NCBI GenBank assembly: GCA_013290035.1
Contig: JABCYT010000262.1
Location: forward strand, 1-5,772
Direction of reading: 5' to 3'
DNA from: Alphaproteobacteria bacterium
Lineage (GTDB): Bacteria > Pseudomonadota > Alphaproteobacteria > Reyranellales > Reyranellaceae
Length of the DNA stretch: 5,772 bases
The position numbers were made by a program, and so were the translations under genes. How positions within the stretch are numbered: the first letter of the stretch is position 1; each line of letters begins with the position of its first letter. The notes under the pieces are model-generated. The model ran no database searches. It saw only the letters and a program-made list of their open reading frames with translations, and had not been told where the DNA came from. Positions 5,677 to 5,772 of the stretch are shown piece by piece.

Positions 5677-5772
5677 ATGCTCGCGATCCGCTATCCCAAG
5701 ATCAAGTCGACCCAGGACCTGAAGACGGCGCTGCAGAACGCCATTCGCCTGGAGCACGCGACCATTCCGCCG
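5677..5772 (+). CDS. Ferritin-like domain protein, N-terminus only (3' truncated by window)
   Basis: Thirty-two codons run off the end of the window: MLAIRYPKIKSTQDL, then KTALQNAIRLEHATIPP. The pattern of a short basic lead, a helix with ALQxAIxLEHATIPP, and Glu/His in that helix matches the ferritin-like domain of VioB/iminophenylpyruvate dimer synthase-type proteins (PF12902 type). In these, LEHATIPPYL carries metal-ligand candidates Glu and His. The full protein should continue for several hundred residues. The start at 5677 is the first in-frame start after TAG at 5623. AAGGG lies about 10 nt upstream, a weak but usable SD. The codons between the TAG and 5677 (ending GKAAFFKGDID) also look protein-like, so the original start may have been further upstream and been lost. 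Family assignment rests on one helix. Confidence 0.6.
   Translation, partial: MLAIRYPKIKSTQDLKTALQNAIRLEHATIPP

Overview
The window is about 65% G+C, densely packed and bacterial. Codon use and the character of the argB and def products fit an alphaproteobacterium (Rhodospirillales or Hyphomicrobiales type). This placement comes from composition and protein character only. There is no rRNA, tRNA, CRISPR array, transposase or phage gene.

Layout. (1) Positions 1-1440, plus strand: the last 16 codons of an unidentified gene, then 24 nt later a 454-residue homoserine-dehydrogenase-like oxidoreductase with a C-terminal SAF-type domain. (2) 1445-1509: a nested palindrome (two inverted hairpins that are also complementary to each other), REP/BIME-like, between convergent genes. 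(3) 1518-3521, minus strand: argB (N-acetylglutamate kinase), def (peptide deformylase) and a single-domain globin. They are spaced 60 and 54 nt apart in that order and are probably one transcription unit. A 10-bp GC hairpin followed by a short T-run lies in the argB leader. (4) 3639-5491, plus strand: a 2-oxoglutarate/Fe(II) dioxygenase of the prolyl-hydroxylase-like fold, then 44 nt later an exported serine hydrolase of the beta-lactamase/esterase superfamily. (5) 5492-5772: a short, less GC-rich stretch. It holds a 21-codon open frame whose start resembles the N-terminus of an alkaline phosphatase/nucleotide pyrophosphatase-like protein. It ends in TAG and is followed in the same frame by the beginning of a ferritin-like protein (VioB-type N-terminus) that runs off the window.

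How the genes work together. argB is arginine biosynthesis, def is N-terminal protein maturation, and the globin binds heme ligands (O2 or NO). Their grouping looks like shared transcription, not a pathway. The dioxygenase/serine hydrolase pair has no known common substrate. I found no clear new multi-gene system. The most unusual places are the nested palindrome, the hairpin in the argB leader, the decayed-looking junction before the ferritin-like gene, and the SD-poor start of def.
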